NCBI RefSeq assembly: GCF_024171785.1
Contig: NZ_JAMTCK010000012.1
Coordinates: forward strand, 1-64,000
Length of the DNA stretch: 64,000 nucleotides
Source of the DNA: Goodfellowiella coeruleoviolacea
GTDB taxonomy: Bacteria; Actinomycetota; Actinomycetes; Mycobacteriales; Pseudonocardiaceae
Direction: 5' to 3'
This document shows, in pieces, positions 1 through 10,091 of this stretch. The translations under genes were made by a program, and so were the position numbers. The first letter of the stretch is position 1. The number at the start of each line of letters is the position of its first letter. A model generated the notes under the pieces. The model saw nothing but the letters and a program-made list of their open reading frames with translations, had not been told where the DNA came from and did not search any database.

Positions 1-107
1 ATGGCGGAGGGGAAACGCCCGGTCCCATTCCGAACCCGGAAGCTAAGCCCTCCTGCGCCGATGGTACTGCACTCGGAGGGGTGTGGGAGAGTAGGTCGCC
101 GCCGGAC
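1..107 (+). rRNA. rrf: 5S ribosomal RNA, 3' part
   Basis: The first ~107 bases read as the body and 3' end of a bacterial 5S rRNA, with the conserved run CCCATTCCGAACCCGGAAG and the 3' stem ending in GTCGCCGCCGGAC. The 5' end lies before the window. A strong terminator follows, so this is the end of an rRNA operon. The 3' end is placed by its expected pairing with the missing 5' end and is good to a few bases. Confidence 0.93.
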
Positions 108-116
108 ATTCTTTCT

Positions 117-177
117 GGTCTGGAGGGGTTTGTGGTTGACGCGAGAGCGTCCCCGAACCCCTCCAGACCATTTTTTT
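117..177 (+). terminator. Intrinsic terminator of the rRNA operon
   Basis: A perfect 14-bp inverted repeat (117-130 with 156-169) is followed by A and seven T (171-177). The 25-nt loop contains a smaller GACGC/GCGTC hairpin. This is a canonical rho-independent terminator directly after 5S rRNA. Confidence 0.92.
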
Positions 178-257
178 ATGCCCAGATCATGGTGCTGATC
201 CCGGATCGGGCCCGAGCCTCCACGTGATCGTGTTGGCCTGGCCGCGGGAACCGGCGG

Positions 258-1190
258 GTGCCGGTGGTGGCGTCTAGGGTTCTGCGCATGCGCGCTGAAG
301 TGCACGCCGACCTGTCGCGCTTCGCCGCTCTGGCCGGCCCGCTGTTCGCTGAGGACCCCGTGCTCCACACGGTCGCGACCACGCTGTTGCACGACCGGAT
401 GATCCAGGCCGGCTGGGACGATGGGGAAGCCCTGGTGCTGGTGACCCTGCACGAGGGTGACCACCTGTGTGGCGCGGTGCTCCGGGTGCCTCGCATGCCC
501 GTGGTCGTCAGCGGTCTGCCCGCCGACGCGGTGGACCTGGCCGTGTCGGTGCTGTCCGAAGTGGACCCCGGGCTGCCCGGGGTGACCGGACCTGACGATC
601 GGGCTGAGGCCTTCGCACGCCGTTGGGTCGACCGGACCGGCGCGACCGTGGCGCGGCGGATGGACCAGCGGCTGTACCGGTTGGGCGAGCTGCGCCGACC
701 GCGCGTCGCCGGGGTGGCACGGTTCGCCACCCAGGGCGACCTGATGCTGCTGGCCACGTGGTGCATGGGGTTCGCCCGGGATGCCCACGGGTACGCGTTG
801 GCCGCGTCGTCCGCGTTCGACCTGATCACCTGGTCGTTGACCAGGGGTGGTGTCCTGCTGTGGGAGTTGGCCGGGCAGCCGGTGGCGATGGCGGTGGTCA
901 GGCCGGTGCACGCGGTGCGGATGGCCCGCGTCAGCATCGTCTACACGCCCAGGGAGTTGCGCGGGCACGGATACGGGTCGGCCGCCACCGCGGCGGCCAG
1001 TCAGTGGGCGTTGGGGTTGGGCATGACGCACGTGGTGTTGTTCACCGACCTGGCCAACCCGGTGTCCAACGCGATCTACCAGCGGCTGGGCTACCTGCCG
1101 GTGCGGGACTTCCTCGATGTGCGGTTCGGTGAGCGCCCGGACCAGCGGCGCGCTGTGGAGGAGATCGACGGGACTGGGGACTCTGGCTGA
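258..1190 (+). CDS. GNAT family N-acetyltransferase
   Basis: Protein of 310 aa from a GTG start; an in-frame ATG at 288 is an alternative, and neither has a strong ribosome site. The C-terminal half has the GNAT acetyl-CoA site: a beta strand VSIVYTPRELRGHGYGSAA, where the R-G-H-G-Y-G loop is the Q/RxxGxG/A pyrophosphate-binding motif, then LFTDLANPVSNAIYQRLGY, the usual final strand and helix. The N-terminal half is a divergent GNAT-like domain, so the protein may be a tandem GNAT. The substrate cannot be inferred. It stands alone between the rRNA terminator and the next gene 13 bp downstream, which may be co-transcribed. Confidence 0.85.
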   Translation: MPVVASRVLRMRAEVHADLSRFAALAGPLFAEDPVLHTVATTLLHDRMIQAGWDDGEALVLVTLHEGDHLCGAVLRVPRMPVVVSGLPADAVDLAVSVLSEVDPGLPGVTGPDDRAEAFARRWVDRTGATVARRMDQRLYRLGELRRPRVAGVARFATQGDLMLLATWCMGFARDAHGYALAASSAFDLITWSLTRGGVLLWELAGQPVAMAVVRPVHAVRMARVSIVYTPRELRGHGYGSAATAAASQWALGLGMTHVVLFTDLANPVSNAIYQRLGYLPVRDFLDVRFGERPDQRRAVEEIDGTGDSG

Positions 1191-1203
1191 CCGCGACCCA
1201 CCG

Positions 1204-1980
1204 ATGCCCCTAGGCTCGGTGGTTGTGGATCGTCCTCGTCTGTTGGTGGTGCAGCCGGCCGACTCTGACCCGCCTGCCCGACTCGGTGAATGGCTCGACC
1301 AGGCCGGCGCTGTGCTCGACGTCGTGCGTCCGGCGCAACAACCCGTCCCGACCACCCCGGCCGAGTACCAGGGCGTGGTGTGCCTGGGTGGTGGCATGGG
1401 CGCCTACGACGACAGCGAGCACCCGTGGCTCGCCGAGGTCAGGAAACTGCTGTCCGCCTCGGTGGCCCAGCGCGTGCCGGTGCTGGCGGTGTGCCTCGGC
1501 GCGCAGCTGCTGGCGGTCGCCACCGGCGGCCAGGTGCGCAAGGGGCCACGCGGGCCGGAGGCGGGACCGTCCCTGGTCGCCAAGCGGGACGCGGCCGGCC
1601 GCGACCCGCTGTTCGCCGACCTGCCCCTGCTGCCGGACGTGATCCAGTTCCACGAGGACGAGGTGCACGTGCTGCCGCCGGCGGCCGAACACCTCGCTGC
1701 CTCGCCCACGTACCAGCACCAGGCGTTCCGGGTCGGGTCCAGCGCCTACGGCATCCAGTTCCACATCGAGACCACGCCCGAGATCGTGGCGGAGTGGGCG
1801 CGGCGCAACCCGGCCAGGGTCGCTGCGGCGCGTCCCGGCGCGTTCGAGCTGGAACGGCTGCGCGAGAGCCACCAGGACGTGGCCGAGACCTGGCAGCCCT
1901 TTGCCGAGCGGTTCGTCCGGCTCGCCGCCGGGGAACTGGTGCCGGCGGCCCCGACCGGTCGGGATCTTCCGCTGGTTTAG
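1204..1980 (+). CDS. Type 1 (class I) glutamine amidotransferase domain protein
   Basis: Protein of 258 aa from ATG 1204. The class I amidotransferase triad is visible: nucleophile Cys97 in AVCLGAQLLA, and His187 and Glu189 in IQFHIETTPE. The oxyanion strand is VCLGGGMGAYDD. Such stand-alone domains hydrolyse glutamine to supply ammonia, or belong to the GMP-synthase-like group acting on gamma-glutamyl compounds; the partner is not visible. The gene lies between a GNAT gene and glnE, so a nitrogen-metabolism link is plausible but is only inferred from position. The start was chosen just after the upstream gene ends; GTG codons a few residues later are possible. Confidence 0.85.
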   Translation: MPLGSVVVDRPRLLVVQPADSDPPARLGEWLDQAGAVLDVVRPAQQPVPTTPAEYQGVVCLGGGMGAYDDSEHPWLAEVRKLLSASVAQRVPVLAVCLGAQLLAVATGGQVRKGPRGPEAGPSLVAKRDAAGRDPLFADLPLLPDVIQFHEDEVHVLPPAAEHLAASPTYQHQAFRVGSSAYGIQFHIETTPEIVAEWARRNPARVAAARPGAFELERLRESHQDVAETWQPFAERFVRLAAGELVPAAPTGRDLPLV

Positions 1981-2149
1981 CTGGTTCAGGCGGCCAGGCG
2001 TGACTGGCGGTCGACGGCACCGGGTAATCACTCGACCGAGTGATGGGTGCCGGCTGGCTGGCCACGACGGGTTTCGCCGGTCGCTCATCCGGCGGTGGAT
2101 TGCCTTGGTGGGCTTGGCCGGGCCTGCTCGCTGACTACGGTGAGGACCG

Positions 2150-5100
2150 ATGACCGACAGATCTCGTGCAATCCCATCGCCAGCCCGGTACGGCCTCACC
2201 CACCCCCGGGCCGAGCAGGAACTGCGGGACACCGGGCTGTGGACGGCCGATGGTCCTGAGCCGGGCAGCGAGTCGGTGCTCGGCGCGTTGTCGCGCAGCC
2301 CGGACCCGGATCTCGCGCTGCGCGGGCTGGACCGGCTGCGGGTGGCGGTCGCCGACGAGTGGCCGGTGCTGGCGCGGGAACTGCGGGCCGATCCGGGGCT
2401 GCGTGGCAGGCTGCTGGCCGTGCTCGGCTCGTCCACGGCGCTCACCGATTTCCTGGTGGCCAATCCCGAGCAGTGGCATCGGCTGACCACGACCGGGTAC
2501 GACGACCTGCGCGACGAACCCGGTGGTGACGCGGCGGCGGAAGCGTCGACGCCCCTGGCGCCGCCGGTGGCGACCGGTGCGACGCCCACCGAGGGCGAGC
2601 AACCCGAGCCCGGGCTCGCGCAGGGCGGTGTGGCGGGCGAGGTGACCGTGCGGGGCAGGTTCACCAGGACGCTGCTCAACGCGGTCCGCGTCACGCCGGC
2701 GTCCCCCGGATCGGCGAACACGCCCGATCCGGCGAGCGGGCGAGCGGGTGGCGGGTTCGAACTGGCGCGGGGGACGGCGGCGGTGTCCGCGTTGCGCGCG
2801 GCCTATCGCGGCGAGCTGCTGCTGATCGCCGCCGCGGACCTGGGCCACCTGGTCGAGGCGGAGCTTGTCGCACCCAGCTACGACGAGGTGTCCGCGTGGC
2901 TGTCCGACCTGGCCGATGCCGCCCTGCGGGCCGCGCTCGCCGTGGCGTTCGCCGAACACGGGCTCGCCGCCAGCCCGGTCGAACCAGCCGCTCCGGGTGG
3001 ACCGGCCGGCTCCGACCCCGGTGGCCGGCCGGAAGACACCGGTCAGCAGCCGCCCTGCCGGCTGGCCGTGATCGCCATGGGCAAGTGCGGTGGCCGCGAA
3101 CTCAACTACGTCAGCGACGTGGACGTGGTGTTCGTGGCCGAAGGCGACCTGGGGGTGGCCACCCGGGTGGCCAGCGCGATGATGCGGGTCGCGGGCTCCG
3201 CCTGCTTCCAGGTGGACGCGGCGCTGCGGCCCGAGGGCAAGTCCGGCGCGCTGGTGCGCACCCTGGACGGGCACGCCTCCTACTACCGCCGCTGGGCGCG
3301 GACCTGGGAGTTCCAGGCGTTGCTCAAGGCCAGGCCGGTGGCGGGGGACGCCGAACTCGGGGAGCGCTACCTCGACGTGGTCCGCCCGCTGGTGTGGACG
3401 GCCGCGGAGCGGGCCGACTTCGTGTCCGACGTGCAGGCCATGCGGCGCCGTGTCGAGGACCACGTGCCCAGTGACCTGGTCGAGCGGGAACTCAAGCTGG
3501 GCCGGGGTGGCCTGCGCGACGTGGAGTTCGCCGTGCAGCTGTTGCAGCTGGTGCACGGCCGCACCGACGAGCACCTGCGGCTGTCCTCGACCACCGCCGC
3601 CCTGGCCGCGCTCGGCGAACGCGGCTACGTCGGTCGGACGGACGCGGCCGAGCTGGGCGAGTCCTACCGGTTCCTGCGCACCCTCGAACACCGGCTGCAA
3701 CTGCAGCGGCTGCTGCGCACGCACCTGTTCCCGGCCGACGACGACGCGGCGGGGCTGCGCTGGCTGGCCAGGGCCGCCGGCCTGGCGCCCAACGGCCGGC
3801 GGTCCGCGGCGCAGGTGCTGCTCGGTGAGTTCCGGCGGCACGTCAACCAGGTGCGCCGACTGCACGAGAAGCTGTTCTACCGGCCGCTGCTGCAGGCGGT
3901 GGCCAAGGTGCCGGCCGAGGCGCTGCGGTTGACCACCACCCAGGCCGTGGCGCGGCTGGCCGCGCTCGGCTACACCTCGCCCGAGGGGGCACTGCACCAC
4001 ATCCAGGCGCTCACCGAGGGGGTGTCCCGCCGCGCGGCCATCCAGGGCGCGTTACTGCCGGTGCTGCTGGACCTGTTCGCCAGCACACCCAACCCGGACG
4101 CCGGGTTGCTGGCCTACCGCCGGGTGTCCGAGGCGCTCGCGCAGACCCCCTGGTACCTGCGGTTGCTGCGGGACGAGGGCGCGGTGGCCGAGCGGCTGGC
4201 CACCCTGTTGGGCACGGCCAAGCTCATCCCCGACCTGCTGGTGCGGGCACCCGAGGTGCTGCAGCTGTACGCGGACACCACCGCGCTGACCCAGCGCGAC
4301 CCGGCCGAGGTGGCCACTTCGCTGCGCAGCGCGGTGCGCCGGCACGCCGATCTGGGCGCGGCCGTGACCGCCGCCCGGTCGCTGCGCCGGCACGAGCTGC
4401 TGCGGGTGGCCAGCGCCGACCTGCTCGGCCTGATAGAGCTGGACGCGGTGTGCCGGGCGTTGTCCGGGGTATGGGTGGCGGTGCTGCAGGCGGCGCTGGA
4501 CGCGGTGCTGCGGGTGGCCGTCGCCGACCGGGCGGATCACACAGCGCCGGCCAGGATCGCGGTGATCGGGATGGGCCGGCTGGGCGGCGCGGAGCTGGGT
4601 TACGGCTCCGACGCGGACGTGCTGTTCGTGTGTGAACCGGTCAGCGGCGCCGGGGAGACCGAGGCCGTGCGGTTCGCGGTGGGGGTCGCCGAGCTGGTGC
4701 GGCGGCTGCTGGGCTCGCCCAGCCAGGACCCGCCGTTGCAGGTGGACGCCGACCTGCGGCCGGAGGGGCGCAACGGGCCGCTGGTGCGCACGCTGGACTC
4801 CTACCGGGCCTACTACGCGCAGTGGGCCGAGGTGTGGGAGGCGCAGGCGCTGCTGCGGGCCAGTTTCGTGGCGGGCGACGCCGACCTGGGGCAGCGGTTC
4901 CTGGCCATGGTGGACCCGGTCCGGTACCCGGCTGGCGGCCTGGACGCGGCCAGGACCAGGGAGATCCGCCGGATCAAGGCGCGGGTGGACTCGGAGCGGC
5001 TGCCCAGGGGCGCCGACCCGACCACGCACACCAAGCTGGGCCGGGGCGGGCTGGCCGATGTGGAGTGGACCGTGCAGCTGCTGCAGCTGCGGCACGCCCA

Positions 5101-5413
5101 CGAGGTGCCGGAACTGCGCACGCCGTCGACCACGGCGGCGCTGGCCCAGGCGGTGCGGGCCGGGCTGCTGGGTGCCGAGGACGAGGCCGCGCTGCGGGCC
5201 GCGTGGACCACGGCGAGCCGGGCGCGCAACGCGGCCACCCTGGTCCGGGGCAAGCCCACCGACCAGGTGCCCACGTCAGGCCGGGAGCTGGCGTCGATGG
5301 CCAGGGCACTGGGCTACCCTGCCCACACCGACTCCGGTGAGGTGCTCGACGACTACCGGCGGATCACCCGGCGGGCCAGGGCCGTGGTCGAGCGGGTGTT
5401 CTACCAGGGGTGA
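2150..5413 (+). CDS. glnE: Bifunctional glutamine synthetase adenylyltransferase/deadenylase
   Basis: Protein of 1087 aa, somewhat longer than the ~950-1000 typical of the family. GlnE attaches AMP to, and removes it from, a Tyr of glutamine synthetase according to nitrogen status. Two nucleotidyltransferase domains are present, each with the signature G-G-x-E-L-x-Y-x-S-D-x-D: near residue 315 (RELNYVSDVDVVFV, deadenylase half) and near 815 (AELGYGSDADVLFV, adenylyltransferase half), each followed by a helical GlnD-like region. The extra length is mainly two Pro/Gly/Ala-rich inserts in the N-terminal half, near residues 120-165 and 280-300. Its target glnA lies on the opposite strand about 2.4 kb away, as in mycobacteria. 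Confidence 0.97.
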   Translation: MTDRSRAIPSPARYGLTHPRAEQELRDTGLWTADGPEPGSESVLGALSRSPDPDLALRGLDRLRVAVADEWPVLARELRADPGLRGRLLAVLGSSTALTDFLVANPEQWHRLTTTGYDDLRDEPGGDAAAEASTPLAPPVATGATPTEGEQPEPGLAQGGVAGEVTVRGRFTRTLLNAVRVTPASPGSANTPDPASGRAGGGFELARGTAAVSALRAAYRGELLLIAAADLGHLVEAELVAPSYDEVSAWLSDLADAALRAALAVAFAEHGLAASPVEPAAPGGPAGSDPGGRPEDTGQQPPCRLAVIAMGKCGGRELNYVSDVDVVFVAEGDLGVATRVASAMMRVAGSACFQVDAALRPEGKSGALVRTLDGHASYYRRWARTWEFQALLKARPVAGDAELGERYLDVVRPLVWTAAERADFVSDVQAMRRRVEDHVPSDLVERELKLGRGGLRDVEFAVQLLQLVHGRTDEHLRLSSTTAALAALGERGYVGRTDAAELGESYRFLRTLEHRLQLQRLLRTHLFPADDDAAGLRWLARAAGLAPNGRRSAAQVLLGEFRRHVNQVRRLHEKLFYRPLLQAVAKVPAEALRLTTTQAVARLAALGYTSPEGALHHIQALTEGVSRRAAIQGALLPVLLDLFASTPNPDAGLLAYRRVSEALAQTPWYLRLLRDEGAVAERLATLLGTAKLIPDLLVRAPEVLQLYADTTALTQRDPAEVATSLRSAVRRHADLGAAVTAARSLRRHELLRVASADLLGLIELDAVCRALSGVWVAVLQAALDAVLRVAVADRADHTAPARIAVIGMGRLGGAELGYGSDADVLFVCEPVSGAGETEAVRFAVGVAELVRRLLGSPSQDPPLQVDADLRPEGRNGPLVRTLDSYRAYYAQWAEVWEAQALLRASFVAGDADLGQRFLAMVDPVRYPAGGLDAARTREIRRIKARVDSERLPRGADPTTHTKLGRGGLADVEWTVQLLQLRHAHEVPELRTPSTTAALAQAVRAGLLGAEDEAALRAAWTTASRARNAATLVRGKPTDQVPTSGRELASMARALGYPAHTDSGEVLDDYRRITRRARAVVERVFYQG

Positions 5414-5542
5414 CGCCCCCGATTCCACGCTCCGGATGCGGGCGGACCGGCGTCGGTCAGACCATTGGGGGAGTCGAACACGTGGTTCCGCCGGTGATCG
5501 CCGGGCGTTCGGCGAGGCCGGTGGGCAGAGGAGGAGGCTGGT

Positions 5543-6478
5543 GTGCAGGCGATCGCGCTGACCGAGTTCGGCGGCCCGGAGGTGCTGTCCCTTCAGGAGC
5601 TGCCCGACCCGCTGGTCGGGCCGGACCAGGTGCTGATCGAGGTCAGGGCGGCGGGGGTCAACCCGGTCGACTGGAAGATCAGGGAGGGCTACCTGCGGGG
5701 CGCCTTCCCGCACCACACGCCCCTGGTGCCCGGCTGGGACGTGGCGGGTGTGGTGCGCGCGACCGGCCCGGCGGTGACCGAGTTCGCCGAGGGTGACGAG
5801 GTGATCGGCTACGTGCGCAAGGACCACGTGCGCGACGGCACCTACGCGCAGCTGGTGTCCGCCGCCGACCGGTACCTGGCGCGCAAGCCGACAACGGTGG
5901 GTTTCGCCGAGGCCGGCGGGCTGCCGCTGGCCGGGCTGACCGCGTTGCAGGCGCTGCGCGCGGCCGGGCTCGACCAGGGGGACACGGTGCTGGTGCACGC
6001 GGCGGCCGGGGGAGTGGGGCACCTGGCGGTGCAGCTCGCCACCGTGCTCGGCGCGGCCCGGGTGATCGGCACCGCGTCCGACGGCAACCGCGACTTCCTG
6101 GACTCGCTGGGTGCTGAGCAGGTGCGCTACGGGGACGGGCTGCCGGAACGCGTGGCCGAGTTGGTCGGCGGGGACGGCCGGGTGGACGTGGTGGTGGACC
6201 TGGTGGGCGGGCAGGCCCTGGAGCAGAGCGTCGAGCTGGTGCGGGACGCGTCCAGGCACGTCTCGATCGTCGACCCGGAGCGGGTGCTCGCGCAGGGCGG
6301 TCGTTACGTGTTCGTCCGACCCGACAGCAACCAGTTGGGCTGGCTGGGCGAGCTGATCGACCAGGGCCGGCTGCGGGTCGTGGTGCAGCGGACGTTCCCG
6401 CTGGCGCAGGCGGCCGAGGCGCACCGGCTGGCCCAGGAGGGTCACGTGCGCGGCAAGCTCGTGCTCACCACGGACTGA
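5543..6478 (+). CDS. NADP-dependent zinc-independent alcohol dehydrogenase (MDR, quinone oxidoreductase-like)
   Basis: Protein of 311 aa from GTG 5543, preceded by GGAGGAGG. It has the GroES-like N-terminal fold (VRAAGVNPVDWKIREGYL, GWDVAGVV) and a Rossmann NADP site, VHAAAGGVGHLAVQLA. The structural-zinc cysteines of classical alcohol dehydrogenases are absent, so it belongs to the quinone oxidoreductase/zeta-crystallin branch, which reduces quinones or enones with NADPH. It follows glnE with a 129-bp gap. Substrate unknown. Confidence 0.9.
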   Translation: MQAIALTEFGGPEVLSLQELPDPLVGPDQVLIEVRAAGVNPVDWKIREGYLRGAFPHHTPLVPGWDVAGVVRATGPAVTEFAEGDEVIGYVRKDHVRDGTYAQLVSAADRYLARKPTTVGFAEAGGLPLAGLTALQALRAAGLDQGDTVLVHAAAGGVGHLAVQLATVLGAARVIGTASDGNRDFLDSLGAEQVRYGDGLPERVAELVGGDGRVDVVVDLVGGQALEQSVELVRDASRHVSIVDPERVLAQGGRYVFVRPDSNQLGWLGELIDQGRLRVVVQRTFPLAQAAEAHRLAQEGHVRGKLVLTTD

Positions 6479-6547
6479 CCGGGGCGGGCCGGCGTCGGGG
6501 TGCTCCCGGACGGTGCGCTCGGCACCCCGACGCGACGGCGGCTCGCC

Positions 6548-6790
6548 TCAGTCCTCCAGGTCGGCCTCGACCGCGGGGACGCTGTTGTAGACCTCGACCA
6601 CCCATTCCTCGACCAGGGTGTCCTCGGTGTCGGTATCCGGAACGAGACGGTTGAACAGCCGCACGCCCAGACCGAGCACGTCGGCGGCGTGCACCGCCTC
6701 GATGGCCTCGGCGGCGGAATCCAGAACATTGCTGGACAGCAACTGCGGGGCGGGGAACTCGAACGCGTCATCAGAGGAGTCAACAGACAC
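6548..6790 (-). CDS. Small acidic hypothetical protein
   Basis: Protein of 80 aa, strongly acidic (runs of D and E), without membrane segments or recognised motif. Its start overlaps the last 11 bases of the upstream alpha/beta hydrolase, which points to translational coupling and supports it as a real gene. A predicted helical core (LDSAAEAIEAVHAADVLGLG) is flanked by acidic ends. I do not recognise the family. Confidence 0.6.
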   Translation of the reverse strand: MSVDSSDDAFEFPAPQLLSSNVLDSAAEAIEAVHAADVLGLGVRLFNRLVPDTDTEDTLVEEWVVEVYNSVPAVEADLED

Positions 6791-7526
6791 GGCGCGACCC
6801 TAACGCCCCGGCCGGCCCGGCGCCCGGGTGGCCCTGCTCACGTTGCGCGACCGTCATCAACAGTTGAGCCACCACCGCGGGCCGGGACACGTGGGGACAG
6901 TGACCACTGGAGATTTCCACCGGTCGCACCCGCAGCCGCTGCTCGGCCGCCCGCCGCATCCAGTCCGGGCGCAGGGTGCGGTCCAGCGTGGGCAGCACGT
7001 AGGTGGACGGCAGCGCGGCCGGGTCCACGGTGGGTGGCTCCTGGTAGGCGGGTGGGGCGTGGAACAGCCGCATGGTGCTCAGCGCCCAGGCGAGGGTGGG
7101 CTGGTCGCAGTCGTGGAACAGGAACTCGGTCGCGACCACGGGATCGGTGACCGGGTTCTTGCCCCACCAGTCGTGGTTGAACATGCCCGGCTCGTGGCTG
7201 GCCTCGTCGATCAGGCCGCGGGGCCGCAGCGTGTCCGGCACGTACGCGGCGAGCCAGACCTGGTGGGCGGCGTTGACCTCGGCGGCCACCGGGGCCAGCA
7301 GCGGGCCGCTGCCGGAATGGGCGACGACCACCGGCCGCTCGGCGGTTCTCGGCTGGTCCCGCCACCACCGGGCGACGCCGGCCGCGTAGTCGGCGATGGT
7401 CAGGTCCGGTTCGATGCCGACCAGGTCGACGGCGTGCGCGCGGTGGCCGGCCGCGACCAGTTCGGCCGACAGCAACCGCCAACCCGCTGGCGACTGGGTG
7501 GTGCCGTGAATCAGGAGGAAGTCCAT
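6780..7526 (-). CDS. Alpha/beta hydrolase
   Basis: Protein of 248 aa from ATG 7526, preceded by CTGGAGG. The oxyanion strand and turn are LLIHGTTQSP; the nucleophile elbow is AHSGSGP, a Ser elbow with A in place of the first G; the catalytic His lies in SGHCPHVSRP near the C-terminus. It resembles the esterase/lipase-like hydrolases of actinobacteria related to methyl-salicylate esterases. It is the first gene of a two-gene unit with the overlapping acidic protein. An in-frame extension upstream to about 7925 is rejected because it reads through the glnA terminator and a tandem repeat. Substrate unknown. Confidence 0.85.
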   Translation of the reverse strand: MDFLLIHGTTQSPAGWRLLSAELVAAGHRAHAVDLVGIEPDLTIADYAAGVARWWRDQPRTAERPVVVAHSGSGPLLAPVAAEVNAAHQVWLAAYVPDTLRPRGLIDEASHEPGMFNHDWWGKNPVTDPVVATEFLFHDCDQPTLAWALSTMRLFHAPPAYQEPPTVDPAALPSTYVLPTLDRTLRPDWMRRAAEQRLRVRPVEISSGHCPHVSRPAVVAQLLMTVAQREQGHPGAGPAGALGSRRVC

Positions 7527-7675
7527 GGGAGCCTCCAGCCCCGCATTCTGCGGGTACCCGCGCTGTCGCGGCTGACCCCCGGTGTCGCGTGAGCGGATGG
7601 GGTGAACCAGCGCAGGACGGGCTGTCCGGCTCCAGTCGGTCCGGGCCTGACCTGCCCGGAAAGGGGCTGCCCGGA

Positions 7676-7720
7676 AACGGTCTGCCTGGGAACGGTCTGC
7701 CTGGGAACGGTCTGTCTGGA
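7676..7720. repeat. Three 15-bp tandem repeats
   Basis: Unit AACGGTCTGCCTGGG occurs at 7676-7690 and 7691-7705 exactly, and at 7706-7720 with two changes. It sits in the gap between the hydrolase start and the glnA terminator. No function seen. Confidence 0.85.
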
Positions 7721-7735
7721 AACGGGTGGAGAAGG

Positions 7736-7774
7736 CCGAGGGCCGGGTGACCGCAGTGGTCGCCCGGCCCTCGG
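7736..7774 (-). terminator. Stem-loop terminator downstream of glnA
   Basis: A perfect 12-bp inverted repeat (7736-7747 with 7763-7774), extended by the inner pairing TGACC/GGTCG, lies 33 bp past the glnA stop. There is no T tract, as is common in high-GC actinobacteria. A second hairpin around GTGATCACCC/GGGTGATCAC overlaps the stop codon itself. Confidence 0.7.
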
Positions 7775-7806
7775 GGAACGTGCTGGTGGTGATCACCCGG
7801 GGGTGA

Positions 7807-9231
<1,425 letters not shown>

Positions 9232-9340
9232 CCTCGTTGGCTCCTTTTGTCTGATTGCCGCTCGCCGGCGCACGCACGCGGACACAACCCCCTGGCTGCT
9301 GGTCGTACCCGGCCCTGAGCTGGGACGCTATGCCCGCGGT

Positions 9341-9378
9341 GTTGCCCGGTCATCACCCATGTGTTTCACCGGTGTTAA
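9341..9378 (-). promoter_or_regulatory. GlnR-type operator upstream of glnA
   Basis: Read on the glnA strand, four pentamers with exact 6-bp spacing are present: TTAAC-n6-GAAAC-n6-GTGAT-n6-GCAAC. This matches the actinobacterial GlnR consensus (gTnAC-n6-GaAAC, duplicated) in spacing and in most positions. It lies 110-147 bp upstream of the glnA start, a usual place. The fit is by eye; GlnR itself is not in the window. Confidence 0.72.
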
Positions 9379-9448
9379 CTGGGCCCCTGTTGGGCGGTTC
9401 ACCACACTGCCGGCAATCAGCCCGTGACCAGGGGCTTACGCTAGTGGA

Positions 9449-9922
9449 GTGACCAGGTGGACCGGTTCGTGGCTGTCAGGACCCCGCTCCGCGCTGGAAC
9501 CCGGCGAGAACGCCGGCGACCGGCCCCAACAGCGGTGGCGGGGTGAGCGACTGGGCCTGCCGGAGAGCGGGCCGGGCTCGGTGTCCTCGACCGGCCGGCG
9601 GGCGTGGGCGCTGCTCATCGACGTCTTCCTCGCGGCCGGGGTGGCGGGGCTGTTCACCTACCCCGAGCTGCCCAGGAACTGGAGTCTGCTGGCCTGGTTC
9701 GTCATCACCGTGGTGGCTGTCGCGTTCTTCGGGTTCACTCCGGGAATGGCCGCGCTCGGGCTTCGGGTGGCCAGGATCGACAACAAGGTCATGGTCGGCC
9801 TGCCCCACGCCGTGCTGCGCGCCGTTCTCGTGGGACTGATCATTCCAGCCGTGGTGTGGGACGCCGACAACCGGGGTCTGCACGACAAGGCGTGCCGGAC
9901 CGTGGTGCTGCGCACCCGGTGA
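9449..9922 (+). CDS. RDD family membrane protein
   Basis: Protein of 157 aa. After ~45 cytosolic residues come an RDD-type segment (STGRRAWALLIDVFLAAGVA), a second hydrophobic segment (LLAWFVITVVAVAFF), the G-x-T-P-G-M motif with ALGLRVARID, and a last segment ending in VWDADNRGLHDKACRTVVL. The terminal D-x-D/x-R-G-L-H-D-K is the family hallmark. Function unknown in general; RDD proteins have been linked to ion or small-molecule transport. It is divergent from glnA, the same arrangement as in M. tuberculosis, where an RDD gene lies beside glnA1. Confidence 0.88.
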   Translation: MTRWTGSWLSGPRSALEPGENAGDRPQQRWRGERLGLPESGPGSVSSTGRRAWALLIDVFLAAGVAGLFTYPELPRNWSLLAWFVITVVAVAFFGFTPGMAALGLRVARIDNKVMVGLPHAVLRAVLVGLIIPAVVWDADNRGLHDKACRTVVLRTR

Positions 9923-10015
9923 CGCGCTGAACCCGGGTGGCCACCCACCGCTGGCTCGCGGCCGGGTCGACGGTGTTCCTCAGTGTTCCTCGGTGTTCTC
10001 CTCTCCAGGACAGCA

Positions 10016-10049
10016 GTGGGGCCCGGCAGGAAGTCCTGCCGGGCCCCAC
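10016..10049. terminator. Bidirectional terminator between convergent genes
   Basis: A perfect 15-bp inverted repeat (10016-10030 with 10035-10049) closed by the tetraloop AAGT. It lies between the RDD gene and the convergent DUF4191 gene and can serve both. Confidence 0.85.
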
Positions 10050-10091
10050 CCGGTTCTGGCTGAGTCGGCCCTGCTCAGGGCTGGTGGCTGG

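Noticed and set aside
1210-2721. Long reverse frames opposite the amidotransferase and glnE genes
   Set aside because: Compositionally biased, no domains and no ribosome sites, and they overlap two clear genes.
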